Shown piece after piece: positions 11,376 to 24,546 of a stretch of DNA of 64,000 nt. Under the pieces are notes generated by a model. The model saw only the letters and a program-made list of their open reading frames with translations, had not been told where the DNA came from and did not search any database. Source of the DNA: Phaseolus vulgaris (lineage: Eukaryota; Streptophyta; Magnoliopsida; Fabales; Fabaceae); contig NC_023759.2 of the NCBI RefSeq assembly GCF_000499845.2, forward strand, positions 51,124,172 through 51,188,171, given 5' to 3'. The position numbers and the translations under genes were made by a program. Within the stretch, counting starts at the first letter, position 1, and each line of letters begins with the position of its first letter.

Positions 11376-12985
11376 ATGGCTTCTACTGGTACTGTGTTTT
11401 ATGCGCTTCTGCTAGCGGTGGTGGTTAGCTCCATGGTGGCTCAATGTGCTGCTAACTTCTACCAAGACTTTGATCTCACATGGGGTGACCACCGTGCTAA
11501 GATATTCGGTGGTGGTCAGCTTCTATCTCTTTCCCTGGACAAAGTCTCTGGCTCTGGCTTCCAATCCAAGAAAGATTACTTATTTGGAAGGATCGATATG
11601 CAGCTCAAACTCGTCGCTGGCAACTCTGCTGGCACTGTTACTGCTTACTACGTATGTTTTTTCACAACACAATCAAACTCATCTAATTTGGTTCCTTTCT
11701 TCTCCCCCTCCCACTTTATATTCTTCTTTCTTTTTCAAAACCAACTTCAATATCACTTCTCTGCAACATAATTATACGTATCTTTGTGTAAATTATACTT
11801 ATTTATGTGTCTATGTCCGTGTCAATGTATTTATTATATAAATGTGTTTGTATCTATCTGGTATCAGTGTTTATATCAATGTGTCAATGTGTATTAGAAT
11901 GCTATGCTTGTAGAATTAACTTTTGCATCATAGCTATGCTAGCTAGAGTATTGTACTTTTCACCACAACAGTTACTTTATGCTTTTTTCACACAATGAGT
12001 TAAGGAAAAAGAAGCACAAAACCTTATTCCTTTCGTGTTGAGTTCATAACGGTAGTGTTTTGTGATGCAGTTGTCATCTCAGGGGCCAACTCATGACGAG
12101 ATTGATTTTGAATTCTTGGGAAACGTGAGCGGCGACCCTTATATTCTCCATACAAACGTGTTCACCCAAGGCCAAGGAAACAGAGAGCAACAGTTCTATC
12201 TCTGGTTCGATCCCACCAGAAACTTCCACACTTACTCCATCATCTGGAAGCCCCAACACATTATGTGAGTAAAAACAAAACATTTATCTTGTTTTATTCA
12301 TCTCTTACTTTCCATGCTAATGTGTTCTAGATTCCACTTATATATTATAGAGATTCTAACTATGAAAATTTCATAGTTAAACTAGAGATTAGACATAAAT
12401 TACACTTAATCGAGTTTAATGAAGTTTAATGAAGTTGAATTTCATAGTTAGACTACAGATTAGACTTAAATTACACTTAATGGAGTTTAATGGAGTTTAA
12501 TGAAGTTGAATTAGACTTTTAAGTTACAATTAGACTTAAATTACATTAATGGTGTACTTTCTTTTCCCTTCATTGACTGGTATAATAAACAAAACCAATT
12601 CATTCATCTGATGTGCAGCTTCTTGGTGGACAACATTCCCATAAGGGTGTTCAAGAATGCTGAGAGTGCTGGTGTTCCTTTCCCAAAGAACCAACCCATG
12701 AGAATCTACTCTAGCCTGTGGAATGCTGATGACTGGGCAACAAGAGGTGGTTTGGTGAAAACTGATTGGTCCAAGGCACCATTTACAGCATACTACCGCA
12801 ATTTCAAAGCCACAGGGTTCTCTGTGTCTTCCAATTCATTATCTGATTCTGCATGGCAGAGCACGGAGCTTGATGCGTATGGCAGAAGAAGACTGAGATG
12901 GGTTCAGAAGTACTTCATGATCTATAACTACTGCAACGACCTCAAGCGATTCCCACAAGGCCTCCCTGCAGAGTGCAAGCGCTGA
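11376..12985 (+). CDS. XTH: Xyloglucan endotransglucosylase/hydrolase, group II (XTH15/BRU1-like)
   Basis: Three exons: 11376-11651, 12071-12264 and 12619-12985, giving 278 residues. Splices are TAC/GTATGT (phase 0) and ATTAT/GTGAGT (phase 2). Residues 1-26 form a secretion signal ending near Ala-Gln-Cys-Ala-Ala. The glycosyl hydrolase family 16 catalytic box [11 protein letters not shown] is at 100-110, with Glu102 as nucleophile and Glu106 as acid/base. Asn110-Val-Ser is the conserved glycosylation site beside it. The C-terminal XET region carries paired cysteines (Asn-Tyr-Cys-Asn-Asp and Ala-Glu-Cys-Lys). The enzyme cuts and rejoins xyloglucan in the cell wall during growth. Family resemblance and gene order suggest an orthologue of Arabidopsis XTH15 (At4g14130); soybean BRU1 is a related protein. 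The second intron contains a tandem repeat. Confidence 0.93.
12372..12560 (+). repeat. 71-bp tandem repeat in XTH intron 2
   Basis: A unit beginning CATAGTTA(A/G)ACTA at 12372 is repeated at 12443, an offset of 71 bases. Both units contain TTAGAC(A/T)TAAATTACACTTAA and three GAGTTTAATG/GAAGTTTAATG steps. A third, partial copy follows at about 12514-12560. The copies differ at a few positions only, so the expansion is fairly recent. Confidence 0.8.
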
Positions 12986-15097
12986 GAAACAAACTAGAAT
13001 TGTTTTTCTGTGTAAAATATGTTGTATTATTATGTGTTGGTCTTTTGATTCTTTAATTTTATGTCTTCCTCTGCTATTTTGCCTTTTTCTCTGAGTTTAT
13101 GCTTTATATATCGTATTCATAATCAAAATAAAATCAAATTCATATTTTATTTGGGAATGTGTATCAATATTTAGTAATTCCAATTTCCACCGTCAGGACC
13201 AATGGCGGCTATATAAATTTTTCTCCCAACTCTCAGGAATGTGCTAAACCTTTAGGTTATAGAAAGTAATAAATGTTACTCAATAAAATAAACCTTTAGG
13301 GCTTAATATAATCACATTTTTTGAACTATATAAGTGAATATTTATAGGTTTTATTAATGTCTAACGTATAAATAAAACTAGTTAACTATATATTTTTTTA
13401 TTACAACCTAATTTTTATTATTCTTTTTACATTTTGTAAATAATTTGTGTTGATGTTGTTTATAACTAAAATTACAAAATATTCATAGATGTGATAATAT
13501 ATTAGTTAATATATTAGTAATATATTTTATAATATTATATTATAATAACTTGATAATATTAGTCAACCTTATTGGATTGGGGGTGCCTGAGATTTAATAA
13601 AATAGAGATTAAGATACCAATCTCACTCATATGTAATCTAATGATGTGATGTGACAAAAGTATAATTAAAATCAGTCTATTGCTAAAACTAATGTCATCT
13701 ATTCTTTCTAACTTTAAGTTGAAAACATTTTTTAACCTTAGTTAAAGAAATAAATTGTTATCAAACTAATACCATATATAAAAATAATATAATTAAAATA
13801 AAATTTTGATAAAATAGTAAAATAATGTATTTTTGGTATAAAATATTTTTTATTGAGTAAAAGTTAATATGTAATGAATACTTTCTAGACATTACTATGA
13901 GAGTTTAATTTTTTTATCCATAAAAAAATATGTAGAACATCTAAGTCTCTATTCATAGCAATTTTACTACGTTCAAATAATATATATTTATATGATGTCG
14001 TTTAAACGTCTCTTCTCTCTAGTTGTATTCACTTAAGTGATAGACTTTACATTTTAAATGTTTTTTTTACTTAATCAAATATATTTTAATCAAATTTTAA
14101 TTGTTTTATTTCACACTTTTTTAAAAGTTAACAAATTTACTCCATTTATTAAAAAAAGAAGATACATAAACTCTAAAATAAGATATTTTTTAAACAATAA
14201 AAATCGAAAAACTTAAAATGCATGTTAATTGTTAGTAGAAACATTATTATCAACTACCCCAAATTTAAATTTCGTTTGTTGTTAAGCAAAAGAAGAAAAA
14301 AATTATTCTAAAAAACTTATAACGTAAGAAAAGCTTTTTACATTTGTTTCTTTTTATATAATAATAACATTATACCTTTTTTTTTAAACTATCATGTCAT
14401 AAAAATGAATACTACTTTCTCACAAAATATATAACATATATACAAAATGAATACTACTTTCTCACAAAATATATAACATATATACGTATTTATTTCTTAA
14501 TAGATATTGCGCAACTATAAAAAAAAAATTATGTATGTCTTAGTCTCTAAATAATAAATTAATTAATGCAAAGATCAATATGATAGGTTTTAACTCTTGT
14601 TTTATTCGAATTCTTTAAAGTGTTTTTCGTCAACAAAACTTCTACTAAGTTGAAACCAGACACTTAGTTGAAATCGAAAGTTCAACTGATCAGTAACGAT
14701 TTAGCGATCTTTCAACAAAACAATATCCACCTCAGATTACTGGTTAGAAACAATAACTCTAATTAAGAGTCATAAAGCGTGATTAAATATCCCTTGAGTC
14801 TATCAAGAACAAGAATAATTTTGACAGAAGAAGAAACACTCAATAGTACAAATAAATAAGAATACAAATAAATAAGAAGAGAAAAGGAATCCCATGATAA
14901 AAAAGAAAATGATTATATGAGAATAGTTAATCTCATCTTATTTAACTCGGAAGTTAGAGTATGATAATATTGGATAAGTTGTAATAATAAGTCTTAATAA
15001 GATTTAACTATCAAAAAATATATAAGTTTTGTGTTAAGAAAGAAGAGAGTATTCTTATTTCTTTTCTCATGCAGCATGACAGACAAAGCTCGACCTC
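12986..15097. other. Spacer between XTH and UGT genes
   Basis: The first 150 bases are the XTH 3' untranslated region, with an AATAAAAT signal near 13125. The remainder is AT-rich with no gene. A 42-bp tandem duplication at 14402-14485 is listed separately. From 14500 to 15060 the sequence is less AT-rich but has no open frame with a recognisable product. Confidence 0.5.
14402..14485. repeat. Exact 42-bp tandem duplication
   Basis: The unit starting AAAATGAATACTACTTTCTC at 14402 is followed directly by an identical unit at 14444-14485. I saw no mismatches, which suggests a very recent slippage or unequal exchange event. The unit ends in an ATATATAACATATATAC near-palindrome. Confidence 0.85.
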
Positions 15098-15161
15098 GTG
15101 AACGGACATGTTACATATTACATGGGACATGGACATGGACATAGACAGCACGAAGAACTCC

Positions 15162-15168
15162 ACCAACC
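15162..15168 (+). promoter_or_regulatory. AC element (MYB site) upstream of the UGT gene
   Basis: ACCAACC within CTCCACCAACCCTAC matches the AC-element/H-box type of MYB site found in phenylpropanoid and flavonoid gene promoters. It lies about 60 bases upstream of the TATA box. A seven-base match is weak evidence alone; its position and the flavonoid-related family of the next gene make it worth noting. Confidence 0.35.
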
Positions 15169-15227
15169 CTACTCTTTTCGTCACCGCAAACGTCACCATT
15201 TCACTCCTTTTCTCGCTTCCTTCACTC

Positions 15228-15234
15228 TATATAA
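15228..15234 (+). promoter_or_regulatory. TATA box of the UGT gene
   Basis: TATATAA lies 68 bases before the ATG at 15302. This places transcription start near 15260. It argues that the open frame extending upstream to 15098 is promoter and not coding sequence. Confidence 0.6.
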
Positions 15235-15301
15235 CAAACAAATCAATTCAAACAACCCACTGCACAATATCCACTCTGCATTTTCACGCGCCACCGTTAC
15301 C

Positions 15302-16887
15302 ATGGTGCACCACCGCTTCCTCCTCGTAACCTACCCCGTCCAAGGTCACATCAACCCCGCCATCCAGTTTGCCAAGCGCCTCACTGCCATCGGCGTCCAT
15401 GTCACTTTCGCCACCAGCACCTTCCTCCACCGTCGCATGATCAACAAACTCACCGTCCCCGGCCTCACCTTCGTCACCTTCTCCGACGGATACGACGACG
15501 GTTACGAAGGCACCAACGACTCCAACGTCATCTCCTACATGGCTGAGCTCAAGCTCCGCGGCTCTGAGTTTTTCAGAAACATCATCACCTCCGCTAAACA
15601 GGAAGGCAAACCTTTCACCTGCGTCGCCTACACCCTCATGCTTCCCTGGGTCGCAAAGGTGGCGCGTGAGTTTCGCATTCCGGGGGTGCTCCTGTGGATT
15701 CAAGCCGCCACAGTTTTAGATATCTACTATCACTACTTTCACGAATACAGGGATTACATTAACATCATCCACAAAAAAGAGGACCCCACCATAGAGTTTC
15801 CGGGTTTGCCCTTTTCGTTCGCAGCACGTGACATTCCCTCCTTCCTCCTACCCTCCAACATCTACTCTTTCGCCATTCCTCCACTCGAAGAACAGTTTCA
15901 ACTTTTCGACGAAGAATCCAACCCGAGAGTTATCGTCAACACATTCGAGGACTTGGAACCCGAGTCCCTGAGAGCCATTGATAAGCTTACCATGATTTCA
16001 ATTGGGCCGTTGATTCCCTCCGCTTTCTTGGACGGCAAAGACCCGGCTGATACTTCCTTTGGCGGCGACATCTTCCACGGGTCAAAGGATTACGTTGAAT
16101 GGCTGGACTCAAAACCCGCGTTGTCTGTGGTTTATGTTTCGTTTGGTTCCCTTGCTGTGTTGTCTCAGAGACAGATGGAGGAGATAGCACGTGCGTTGCT
16201 AGATTCCGGGTATCCCTTCTTGTGGGTCATAAGAGAAAGCAATGGAAAAGAAGGAACCTTGCAAGAACTGAGCTGCAGAAAGGAGTTGGAGCAGAGGGGG
16301 AAGATTGTCAAATGGTGTACTCAGGTAACAAATTATTTCATTGCTCTATACCACTAACTAGGTATATGCACCAGAGACACTAACATGGATAAGATAAGAA
16401 TCTATATATTATATATGCATGGTTTGGGACAAATTAGTGCATTAAATTTTTGTGCATGTGATAAAAATAAATAATATTAGAGTATGGTTTTCAGGTGGAG
16501 GTTCTGTCGCATGGTTCTGTGGGTTGCTTCGTGACACACTGTGGATGGAATTCGACAATGGAAAGCTTGAGTTCGGGGGTTCCTATGGTGGGTTTTCCGC
16601 AGTGGACAGACCAAGGGACAAACGCAAAGTTGGTGGAAGATGTGTGGAAGACGGGGGTGAGAGTGGATGATAAAGTGAACGAGGAGGGGATAGTGGAGGC
16701 CATGGAGATTAGGAAGTGTTTGGAAGTGGTGATGGGAAATGGAGGAAAAGCAGAGGAGCTGAGAAGGAATGCTCAGAAGTGGAAATGTCTGGCCCGAGAA
16801 GCCGTGAAGGAAGGAGGCTCTTCCGACAGGAACATGAACACTTTTCTTGATTATGTTTCAAAATTTGAACAGGATTGTGTCATGTAA
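15302..16887 (+). CDS. UDP-glycosyltransferase, family 75 type
   Basis: Two exons, 15302-16324 and 16495-16887, give 471 residues; the splice is ACTCAG/GTAACA to TTTTCAG/GTGGAG, phase 0. The ATG at 15302 is chosen because a TATA box lies just upstream and the protein then starts as UGTs do. The catalytic His is His16 in Val-Gln-Gly-His-Ile-Asn-Pro. The PSPG sugar-donor box spans residues 338-381, from Trp-Cys-Thr-Gln to Trp-Thr-Asp-Gln. Its final Gln favours UDP-glucose. The position that carries the partner Asp in many UGTs reads Tyr-Thr-Leu, which I recall as usual for UGT75 members. Family 75 includes glucosyltransferases of anthocyanin 5-OH, abscisic acid and carboxylic acids; the acceptor cannot be told from sequence. 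Gene order suggests a counterpart of Arabidopsis UGT75C1 (At4g14090). Confidence 0.9.
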
Positions 16888-19800
16888 CAGTCACCCTCTT
16901 CTTCTTCTTGGAATGTTGTGCTTTTAAAGAAAGAAGGAACTTAGATAACACCTAAGTTAAGCTACTTCACTTCTTTAGTCAAGAAGAAACTCTGGGTAAA
17001 GTCAAGTGCATGCACATCAACTTTTTCAATAAATATCATTCATGGAAAAGTCCATGCCATTATTAACTTGGAAAATGATACTTGATGTGATCAATTTAAA
17101 AATAACTATATATATATATAATAATAAATAAATAAAATAGCATTGAAAGTTTTTTTTCACATTTTAAAATTTGAATATAATTTTAAAATGTTATATTTTC
17201 ACATTTTTTTACCATGTTTAGTGAAAACATAAAGTCTTTTGGATGAAGAGAAATAAAATAAATAATAATAATTTGAATAATGTGATAAAATAAAATAAAA
17301 ACTTAAAAAAATAGTATATTTATAAAATGATTAAATTGTTTTTGTATTAAAAATAAAACATGTTTACATGATAAGAAATATTTAAATACTTATTATTTCT
17401 TAATTAAAAACTCTGTCCGTTGTGAGTTAAAATACCTGGTTATAAAATAATTTTTGATTATTTAGTGTTATTTCTTCATCTCATAAGTTATTCTTTATCA
17501 ACATCTCTCGTATTCTGAGTACTAAACTGTTGAGTGCACTTCATTATGATTTTTTTATTCACAAGTTCTTTTTTCTTCATCTGCTACACAACTTATATTT
17601 CAACAATATTACGTAAATACAACATAACTAGTATATGTAAACAAATTGTTTAATATTATATACAATATTAAAAAAAATCTTTAACCATCCTATCAAAGGA
17701 AAAAACTAAAAAAATATTAGTATAGCCATGAAACTAATGAATCAGATTTTTGTTTGATCAGACCAAATTAAATATAATTTTTTTATGCTTGTTTCAGATG
17801 TATTTTTAATTTAGAAAAACAACTTTAATAAACCTTGGATTCTTTTCCAAGATTGGGATGTGTTGGTCATGTGACCAGACCCAGAAAACATAACTAGGCC
17901 CAGTAAGAAAAATTCCAAACAAAATGGCATCTAAATTTTGAGGCAAGTGTGTCCCAGGTGAAGGTTTTTTTTTGGTCCTTGGTCTTAATTTCATATTTTC
18001 TATCATATTACTCATCAAAGATTTTTTTTTTTTAAATTTTTTTTGCTATATCTTCTCTTCTGAGCTGAGGTGGACATTGATGTTTTTCCCTTTTTTTATG
18101 AATTCATCATGAATTGTCTCTTACCAGATGTACCTATTAAAACCAAAGTGGACCAACAAATGCAGACTGTTATAAGAACTTAAAAACATCAGACATGTTT
18201 CTTCCTATACTTTCTCAGAAAAAACCATACTACATTCAATAAAAATAAATTTGTAGATTTTGTTATTTTGATATAGAGTTATGGATCGAGTTTGATACTA
18301 AGAAGTACATAGGTTGATTGGAGTTGTCGGAACAAGTTTGACTTTTAGTTTCATTGACTTATGTCTGAGATTAGGGGACTCTGACATCATGGGTTGAGTC
18401 CGACTCTTTGGTAAACGGTCGTCTACTGATGGCATGATTAAAGACATTATCAGCAATCCTAGATAGTCGACCTTTAATAAGAGACAATATTTATTATAAA
18501 AATAGATCAATAAAGAGATCAAATACAAATGAGATAGAGTGAAAATTTTAGTATATATCAGAAGATACGTAAAAAAAAAAAAACAAATTACACACTAGAT
18601 TAAAAATACATTCATTCTCCATCACTTTAAATGTTTTGGATTTCAAATGGTCTATACTTTTGTCGGAAAGAATTAGTAATTATAAAAAAAACAATTTGAA
18701 TGAGAAAAAAACATATGAAAGTGTTTTATTAAATTTATTAGAACGCATTCAAATTATAAATATTAACAAAATCATTCGATTACGATAAACCTATTTTAAT
18801 ACTTACTTTTATTAAAGATACTTAAACGAAAGTCAATGTAAAAGGCATACATCATATGAATAGAGTCTTTAATATGAAATTAATAAGAAAAGTATTTAGA
18901 AAAAAGGTACTGCTGAGGTTAGAATTTAAATTTAAGAAAAGACAGATAATAAAAATTTAAACATAAAACAAAAAATATAAAATGCAAACAACTTTATAAT
19001 TTAAATGAAATATGCAATGAATAATTAATAAAATGACTACAGAAAGAAAAGAAAAAAAAAACTTGTGAATGATGCAGAACCTTTGAAATGGAGATATGAA
19101 TGTTGCAACCAAGAATCCCCAACAGAAGCCCAAACAATGGTGAAGAAGCTGGAATCCACCCCATACCATATAACTATTATTCATCTCTTTGATAATCATT
19201 TTTGTTTTAAAATTCATTTGATTAGATAATTATTATTACTCGTAACCTAACGTATCCCGTAACTCTGTCGTGTCAGTGTCCGTATCTGTACTACATAGAC
19301 TATTTACTTGATAATATTTTTTTAAAAAAATTCATTTGATTAGATCATTTTCTCTTCAATTATCTTTTATAATAAATAAAATCTCAGTTACAATCTCTTC
19401 AATACTTTATTGGAAAAACAATTAGTTTGATATAAAATAGTAATGGGGTGGATGGGGAAGCTTCCGTGGAAAGTGAAAAGGAGAATGATAAAAGGTATGA
19501 AAAGCAATTGAAAAAGGATAAAGAAGACAGTGTTTGGTAGATTATTGCTGTGATTACTTTTCTTAATTCAGTTAATTATTCTCACTCATGCCCCTTCAAA
19601 TCCGCATAAAACATAATCATATAATGTTTGTAAAAGACAGAGAAACATACAATTACGTATACCTTTGTTAGTCAATGGGAAAGACAAAAACAAAAACAGT
19701 GTACGCGAAATCTAGTAAGCAACAGCTGGCACTAACGGGACCACACTACACACTTCCCTCAACCACGTATTCCTTTTCTTTCCCACACATTTATTATTTT

Positions 19801-21197
19801 TTTTTATCTTTTATTATATCAAAATATCTCTTAGATCTTCTAACTAATTTTTATTTTTATGTGATGCGTTTTTACCCTGTAATTATTTTATATTATTATT
19901 AATAATACACGATAATGAAAAATTCAGCTTTTTAGAAATTGTTTTTTTTTTTTTTGTTGTTGTTGTGGTGGTTACCTAATACAGCGCTTTTTCTGTCTTT
20001 TGGTATTGATTCTCCACTCTACTACTCTGGATGTGGGACCTTGTTCTCACTGTCATGGGCCCACTCTCTTTTTCTTCCTATCATCAAAACATCAATTTAC
20101 TCTTACTGAACTTTCTTACTTTTTTGCCCTCAATTTCTCATAATACTACTTATTATTTTGCATTGATAATACGTATAAATACGTATACTTAATTATGTAC
20201 ACGTATGTGAAATCTACAACAATGAGACAAGAACTCTGTAAGAGGAATCCATGCATCTAAGAAAGAATTTTGAAGTAGATTGAAATCGATTATAAAAAAT
20301 TGATTTTAAAGTTTTAAAGATGTTGAAAATTAAATGGGTTTTGGAATTTTGTTGGTGTTGAAAATCGATTTTGGGATTTTGTTAATGTGAAAATTGATTT
20401 TGATGCACATTATACAATATATAATTATTTTTAAGTTATTTTCCATGTTAGAAATCGATTTTATGGACATTATATACAACATTTGTTAGCGTTAATATTT
20501 TACTTTTCTAAGACTATATAGGATATATAATTATTTAATATTTTAAATATTTTTAAAATTTTATACATTTCACATTTTTATTTAGATAGAACTTTAAATA
20601 TTCAAGATTTGTATTTATTTATGTTTTTGAATACTTTAGAAACTTAAGGAATTTCATGTTTTTATTTAAACAAAAACATTAAATATTAAGATTTGTATTT
20701 ATTCAAGATTTTAAATATTCTAGAAACTATACATTTCAGATTCGTATTTAATTAGGATATTAAATATTTAGAATTTATAACAATATTATTAATCATAAAA
20801 AATAAATACATAAATTAATTAATTAGTTTTTAAAATATTATAGCAAATTTTATCTTAATCTTTTATTAGATAAAAAATATAAATTCTTTACATTCCAAAA
20901 AACTCATATTCTTTTAAACAATTATTCAACAATATTAATAACAAATTTATAATCTTATATTTAAGAACTTTAAGTGAACATTATTCCATAACTTACTAAT
21001 TTCAATAAACTTTATCTCAAAACTTTTCTTAAATATCCCTTTTAACATACTAAAATGCAAACATGGTCTTCTTTGAAGTTTGGTCTGAAATTCTGATAAA
21101 TTTACTATTGAGCCATCCCCTCCGAAATTGAATCGAAAGAGAGGTACCATTACTAGTTATAATCAGACGCAACCAAACACATTTCTCCCAAATCTGA
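16888..21197. other. Spacer between UGT and TMK genes
   Basis: No gene is supported. There is a short (TA)n at 17107-17122. At 19255-19305 a GTGTCAGTGTCCGTATCTGT..TACATAG motif resembles sequences at 31975-32048 and the minisatellite at 25140, suggesting an old dispersed element. At 19060-19215 about 40 plus-strand codons are open (around Trp-Arg-Tyr-Glu-Cys-Cys-Asn), but no family is recognised and there is no start. At 20280-20470 a short phrase, GAAAATCGATTTT or similar, recurs four times. Confidence 0.45.
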
Positions 21198-24100
21198 ATG
21201 GCCACTTCCAAACTAAAACGGAAAACCCTACATTCTCTCTGTAACCTCTTTCTTCTCTTTTTCACTCTCGCCGGCACCGCCATTGCCGACGATGCCGCCG
21301 TCATGTCCAAGCTCAAGGAAGCCTTGAGTCCCACGCCGTCGGGCTGGTCGGGGACCAGCTTCTGTGACTGGAAAGGCGTCGGATGCAGGGGCAACAGCGT
21401 AACCTCAATCAACATCGCTTCACAGTCACTCACCGGAACGCTACCTCTGGATCTCAACTCCCTCTCCCAGCTCACCTCGCTCTCTCTCCAGAGCAACGCG
21501 CTCGCCGGCGCGTTGCCTTCCCTCGCCAACCTCTCCATGCTGCAAACCGTCTTCCTCGGCGGCAACAACTTCACCTCCATCCCCAAGGGTTGCTTCCAGG
21601 GTCTTACTAGCTTACAAACCCTCAGCATCGAAGACTGCTTCAACCTCGCTCCATGGTCGATTCCCACCGAGTTGACTCAGTCCTCCAACCTCGTCAAACT
21701 CGATCTCGGAAGCACAAACCTCATTGGTACCTTGCCGGATGTGTTTGACTCCTTTGTGAGTTTGCAGGAGCTTCGTCTCTCTTACAACAACCTCACTGGG
21801 GGTTTGCCGAAGAGCTTCGCGGGATCTGGGATTCAGTATCTGTGGCTCAACAATCAGAAAGACGGGTTCGGGTTTTCGGGTACTATTGAGGTGCTTGCTT
21901 CCATGACCCATTTGACTCAGGTGTGGCTTCAGAAGAACCTTTTCACAGGTCCCATTCCGGATTTGTCGAATTGCACCACTTTGTTTGATCTGCAGCTGAG
22001 AGACAACCAGTTAACCGGTGTGGTTCCGCCTTCTCTCATGTCCCTTTCTAGCTTGCAGAACGTTTCTTTAGACAACAATGTGCTTCAGGGTCCTTTTCCT
22101 TCGTTTGGGAAAGGTGTGAAGGTAACTCTCGATGGGGTGAATAGTTTTTGTACGAAAGACACTGGACCCTCTGGACCCTGCGATTCTCGCGTCACCACTT
22201 TGCTTGATATTGCTAAAGATTTCGGCTATCCCATTAAGTTGGCGCGTTCCTGGTCCGGGAATGATCCTTGTGCCGATTGGAGTTTCGTTGTGTGTGCTGC
22301 GGGGAAGATTGTTACGGTGAATTTGGCGAAGCAGAATTTGACGGGAACGATTTCACCTGCATTTGCCAATTTAACTGATTTGAGAAACTTGTATCTCAAT
22401 AGCAATAATTTGGTGGGTTCAATACCGGGAGGCCTGACGAATTTGGCTCAGCTTGAGGTTCTGGATGTGTCTAATAACGATCTATCTGGTGATGTTCCAA
22501 AGTTCCCAAGCAAGGTGAAGTTCAGTAGTGCAGGTAATGCTCGGCTTGGGCATTCTGGAGGTGGTGGTGGCAATGGAAGTACTCCGTCAAACGGTTCTGG
22601 TGGTGCACCGAGTGGAAGTCCAAGTGCAGCGTCAGGCGGTTCGGGACTCTCTCCTGCTTGGATCGGAGGTATTGTGGTTATTGCTGTGTTTTTTGTTGCG
22701 GTGGTCGTATTTGTCTTTTGCAAGTGTCATGCTAAAAATCGCCACGGGAAGTTTGGAAGGGTTAATAATCCGGAAAATGGGAAAGGAGAGGTTAAGATTG
22801 ATATGATGAGCGTTACCAATTCCAATGGATATGGTGGTGTCCCGAGCGAGTTGCAAAGCCAGGGCAGTGAGCGTAGTGATATTAATGTTTTTGAGGGTGG
22901 GAATGCTACTATTTCAATTCAGGTTCTTCGGCAAGTAACGGATAATTTCAGTCAGAATAACATTTTAGGTAGGGGAGGATTCGGGGTTGTTTATAAAGGG
23001 GAATTGCATGACGGAAGTAAAATTGCTGTGAAGAGAATGGAATCTGTTGCAACGGGGAGTAAGGGATTGAATGAGTTCCAAGCAGAGATTGCAGTTCTCA
23101 GTAAAGTCAGACACAGACATTTGGTTGCTCTTTTAGGATTTTGCATCAACGGCAACGAAAGGCTTTTGGTGTACGAGTATATGCCTCAAGGGACGTTAAC
23201 ACAACACCTGTTTGATTGGCAAGAAAATGGATGTGCTCCATTGACTTGGAAACAAAGGGTAGCAATAGCTTTGGATGTAGCTCGGGGAGTGGAATACCTG
23301 CACAGCTTAGCTCAGCAAAGCTTCATTCATAGGGACTTGAAACCCTCCAACATATTATTGGGTGATGACATGAGAGCCAAGGTTGCAGATTTTGGTTTGG
23401 TAAAAAATGCACCAGATGGAAAATATTCTGTCGAGACAAGGTTGGCTGGAACATTTGGATATCTGGCACCTGAATATGCAGGTATACTTGGAAAACCTCT
23501 GAACCCAAGCTTATCTTAAAATTTTTGGACTTTTTTTATTTATTTCCTTTTCCGTATATTTTTCTCATAATAATTATCAGTTATTTGCATTTTTTTCTTG
23601 TTTAATGATTTGTTTTCTAGTGTTTTTTTTTTTTTTGCTTGTGGATCTGCTTGGGTTAATTCGTTAAGTGGCCTGCTCCCAATTACCCTTTTTTTATGTG
23701 ATGAATGAATACTCTGATTAGATTAAATCTTGGATTACTGAGGGAGTTTTGCTATATGTTTGCTGTTGGGTTCCTTAGTGCCCTGAGATTCTTTTGTTAC
23801 AAAATTAGTCAACCGTGAATTCCACATTTCTACTACGATACATTTGTGTATCTTTAAAAGCACGTCCTAAGATTTTCTTTGTCTCCACTGCCTTGCAATT
23901 TTGAAGAATATTTGTTTTGTTTTAGTTTAGTTTAGCTTAGCCAGATTATTGTTGCCTCATACACAATTGGTTGCGTTAGCTTTATGCTAGCTTATTCCTT
24001 TACTTGTAGTTAATGTGATATTGTTTCTTGGCAGCTACTGGAAGAGTGACCACCAAAGTAGATGTGTACGCATTTGGAGTAGTTTTGATGGAACTGATCA

Positions 24101-24546
24101 CCGGTAGAAGGGCATTGGACGATACTGTGCCTGATGAAAGGTCTCACTTGGTTTCCTGGTTCCGTAGGGTACTAATTAACAAGGAGAACATCCCAAAGGC
24201 AATTGATCAAACCCTGGATCCCGATGAGGAAACCATGGAGAGCATATATAAAGTGGCTGAACTGGCAGGTCATTGCACTGCTCGTGAACCCTACCAAAGG
24301 CCAGATATGGGTCATGCAGTGAATGTCTTGGTTCCTCTGGTAGAGCAATGGAAGCCTACCAGCCATGAAGAAGAAGAAGGTTATGGCATTGACGTTCACA
24401 TGAGCCTTCCTCAAGCTCTGCAAAGATGGCAAGCTAATGAAGGCACTTCCACAATGTTTGACATGTCCACTTCACAAACTCAATCAAGCATTCCTGCAAA
24501 ACCTTCAGGATTTGCAGACTCTTTTGATTCCATGGATTGCCGATGA
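21198..24546 (+). CDS. TMK-type leucine-rich-repeat receptor-like kinase (TMK4/BARK1-like)
   Basis: Two exons, 21198-23481 and 24035-24546, give 931 residues; the splice falls inside the APEYA(A)TGR kinase segment in phase 1. A signal peptide spans residues 1-30. Two LRR blocks are separated by a non-LRR island around residues 315-370 (Ser-Trp-Ser-Gly-Asn-Asp-Pro-Cys), the hallmark of the TMK family. A Gly/Ser-rich linker precedes one transmembrane helix at about 488-510. The kinase has the Gly loop (Gly-Arg-Gly-Gly-Phe-Gly) near 590, the Val-Lys of Ile-Ala-Val-Lys-Arg-Met, His-Arg-Asp near 710 and Asp-Phe-Gly near 731, so all catalytic residues are present and it is an RD kinase. TMKs act at the plasma membrane in auxin responses and TMK4 binds BAK1. 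It is not a member of the At4g14 block as I recall it. Confidence 0.93.

Noticed and set aside
15098..15301. In-frame extension of the UGT reading frame by 68 codons upstream of the chosen ATG
   Set aside because: A TATA box (15228-15234) lies within it and the peptide is a His-rich oddity absent from UGTs; a normal UGT start follows at 15302.
22448..22856. Antisense open frames inside the TMK gene
   Set aside because: They mirror GC-rich, Gly/Ser-rich coding sequence of the real gene on the other strand and have no splice or domain support.
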